A model generated the notes under the pieces. The model saw nothing but the letters and a program-made list of their open reading frames with translations, had not been told where the DNA came from and made no database searches. From positions 24,080,981 to 24,144,980 of the forward strand of contig NC_045147.1 in NCBI RefSeq assembly GCF_008831285.2: a stretch of DNA of 64,000 nucleotides, in the 5' to 3' direction. Shown here piece by piece: positions 62,099-64,000 of this stretch; position 1 is the first letter of the stretch, and the number at the start of each line of letters is the position of its first letter. The stretch comes from Nymphaea colorata (lineage: Eukaryota; Streptophyta; Magnoliopsida; Nymphaeales; Nymphaeaceae). A program made the translations under genes and the position numbers.

Positions 62099-64000
62099 CT
62101 CTCTTATCATCCGCTCATCACCTGATCATACGGTGAATTTGATTCTTTATTACTTCCTCAAACAGACATGGCATGTTGGACAATTAATGAAATATCGATT
62201 CTCTAGCAGGTTATAGGAAGTAATCCTGCCTCCAATGAAGATCGGAGTAAGCAAACACTGAAAAGTTTGTCCCTGGAGAGAGGAAGCGGGAGATGATGTA
62301 TACAAAACCAATTATGATTTCAATCATCAGCTATAATGCATCAGAGGGAACAGATAATCATCTTTGCTTTTACAAAAAAGCGTTTAAATAATTGATTAAC
62401 CATTAAAGAGTTGAGATCAATGTGGGGTTATTGCCTGTATTGCTGATAAGGAACTAAGCTATGATTAATTAGAGCTCGGTGGGTGCACGTGCTCCCCCAC
62501 CGGGTGATCCACTTCTTGTCCATAAACTCCTCGACTTTAACCGAAGAGCGATTGTTAAAGTGGGCAGTTTGGTTGGTAATTTGCATAATAAGTCCACCCA
62601 TTTCGTCTAACTGGCCTTCGTTTAATTAATGTGATCTCTTTTAGCTGTCCGAACCATCAAAATATTAGGAATTCAATAAGGAATTTTCGTCAATGACAAT
62701 GGAGACATGTACAAAATCAATATCGTCAAGATCAACCACTGTGGGCTCATCTCCGACCGATGCAGTACTAATGACACTGCTCTTTCAAGGTTGATGATCA
62801 CCAGTACTGATGCCACCAAAAATGAATGAACAGTAATGCAAATGATGCCAAAAATATCAAAACGGCAAAGAGGCATATTTGTCCGGCCATGTGCCGTGCA
62901 TATATCTTGATATTGTTGTCGCCGGAATCATAGTCACCTGCACCTGAAGGCACGGAGAGGGAGAGAAAGTGAGTGTGTCTGTTTCTAATGGCCCTTTCAC
63001 CTGCTGATGTTGAGTACTAACTAAACAAATCCTACCCCATCTGGTCAAATGAAAAACTAGCGGAAGTTTCATATAACCTTTTTTGTACCAAAGTATGCCG
63101 GCTCTCTACGGCACCCATTAAGATCTTATCGCAAAAAAAAAAACTGCACTTGTTAAGAAAATTAATGTGAACTAATTAAGCCTCAACTTATTCCTATCGA
63201 ATGACTGCATATCTTGGACTCAATTCATGCAGCATCAACATCTTCAGTGAAACTCCATGAATCAGAGCATTTCTTTATATTGATCGGATCATTTTCTCTT
63301 CCCAAACTGAGAAACCGGCGTGAATTAATAGGCTCAGGCAATGCCTGATGCATTGTTACGTTCACGTTCATGCACATGCATGCGTGAAGACCTTGAATGG
63401 AATCTCAATCTTGTTGCTATTGCAACTTGAGCTTCCCCTTTGTTGATGGTAAATTCATGGAACACTCATAAGATGTTTCTTAATGCGAAACAGCCTCAAA
63501 ATGGTTCCTCGTCATGAAGATATCTGTGTGCGTGCAGATGCACACATACCCAAATAAATATTCAAATTTTAGAAGGGTAGATAGACTGTGAGATCGATGA
63601 AGCAGCCTGAGCTACTCTTCCGCCCCTGGTGGCCCCTTTTAGCTTACAAGACAAGAATATTAGTGTTGTTGGAGCGTTTGAGCAAAGTAGTTATTATAGA
63701 TAAATAGAGAAAGAAGGGAGAAAAAGTCTCAAAAAAGTGTTGTTACAGGATTCTTGATAATACACGCTGGCATGTTGCTCACCCTGAAGAACGTTAATCT
63801 GTCTATATGCTATTATCCATCGAAAAATATATGTTAAATCAGGTAAAATGACAATGTTTATACCAAAATTGGTTATATAATATATATATATCAGAAGGTA
63901 TTGGTTCTAAAGCATGTCTGAGGGAGTTGCCTTCTCAGAGTACCATTTTGGATCTGACTGAAGCCATCCGCTTTTCTTTTTCTTTATCTTTCTTATGTTT

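Larger units (their letters stand above)
58342..64000. other. Right flank: 3' UTR of the carrier gene, then repeat-rich DNA without a supported gene
   Basis: The first 300-350 bases are probably the carrier's 3' UTR. Beyond are a 90-bp tandem duplication (59838-60019), (AT)n at 60725-60759 followed by a short GA run, and a (CT)n-(AT)n block at 62033-62096. A minus-strand stretch near 62930-62810 encodes one plausible membrane helix but stops soon after. No other coding pattern to the window end. Confidence 0.5.

Noticed and set aside
1-64000. Conserved plant microRNA precursors and full tRNA genes
   Set aside because: No match to the mature sequences I know (miR156-miR408 and others) and no complete cloverleaf was found by eye on either strand.

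Overview
This is nuclear DNA from a flowering plant. Genes are split by AT-rich introns with GT-AG borders. The proteins belong to plant-specific or plant-typical families: GATL glycosyltransferase, COBRA-like, Di19, and an NDT-type NAD+ carrier. Gaps between genes are long, AT-rich and full of (TA)n, (CT)n and (AG)n microsatellites and short tandem duplications. Nothing seen fixes the species. There is no bacterial or viral gene content, CRISPR array or operon.

Layout, left to right: the 3' end of an unidentified + strand gene (325-474); a FAM32A-like nuclear protein gene on + (TATA box near 1575, CDS 3260-3830, with a probable 5'-UTR intron); an intron-less GATL gene on - (8520-9638); about 11 kb without a recognisable gene; a COBRA-like gene on + (21206-24295) whose last coding part is displaced by one base; a 5'-truncated DPD1-like exonuclease locus on + (about 27583-31747); a Di19 drought-responsive zinc-finger gene on + (36457-41047); a RING plus PHD finger protein gene on - (48738-44519); an NAD+ transporter gene of the mitochondrial carrier family on + (53706-58341); and about 5.6 kb of repeat-containing DNA to the end.

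The genes are unrelated housekeeping and stress or cell-wall genes, each with its own promoter; they do not form a pathway or cluster. GATL and COBRA-like proteins both act in wall construction, but 11 kb separates them and I infer no link.

The most informative structures are: a textbook U12-type AT-AC intron in Di19; a GC-AG intron in the RING/PHD gene; a 1-base shift in the COBRA-like gene that removes its GPI-anchor signal; a DPD1-like gene without a recognisable catalytic first exon; and three small transposons with terminal repeats and/or target-site duplications (two hAT-like, one tRNA-derived SINE). I found no convincing new multi-gene system.
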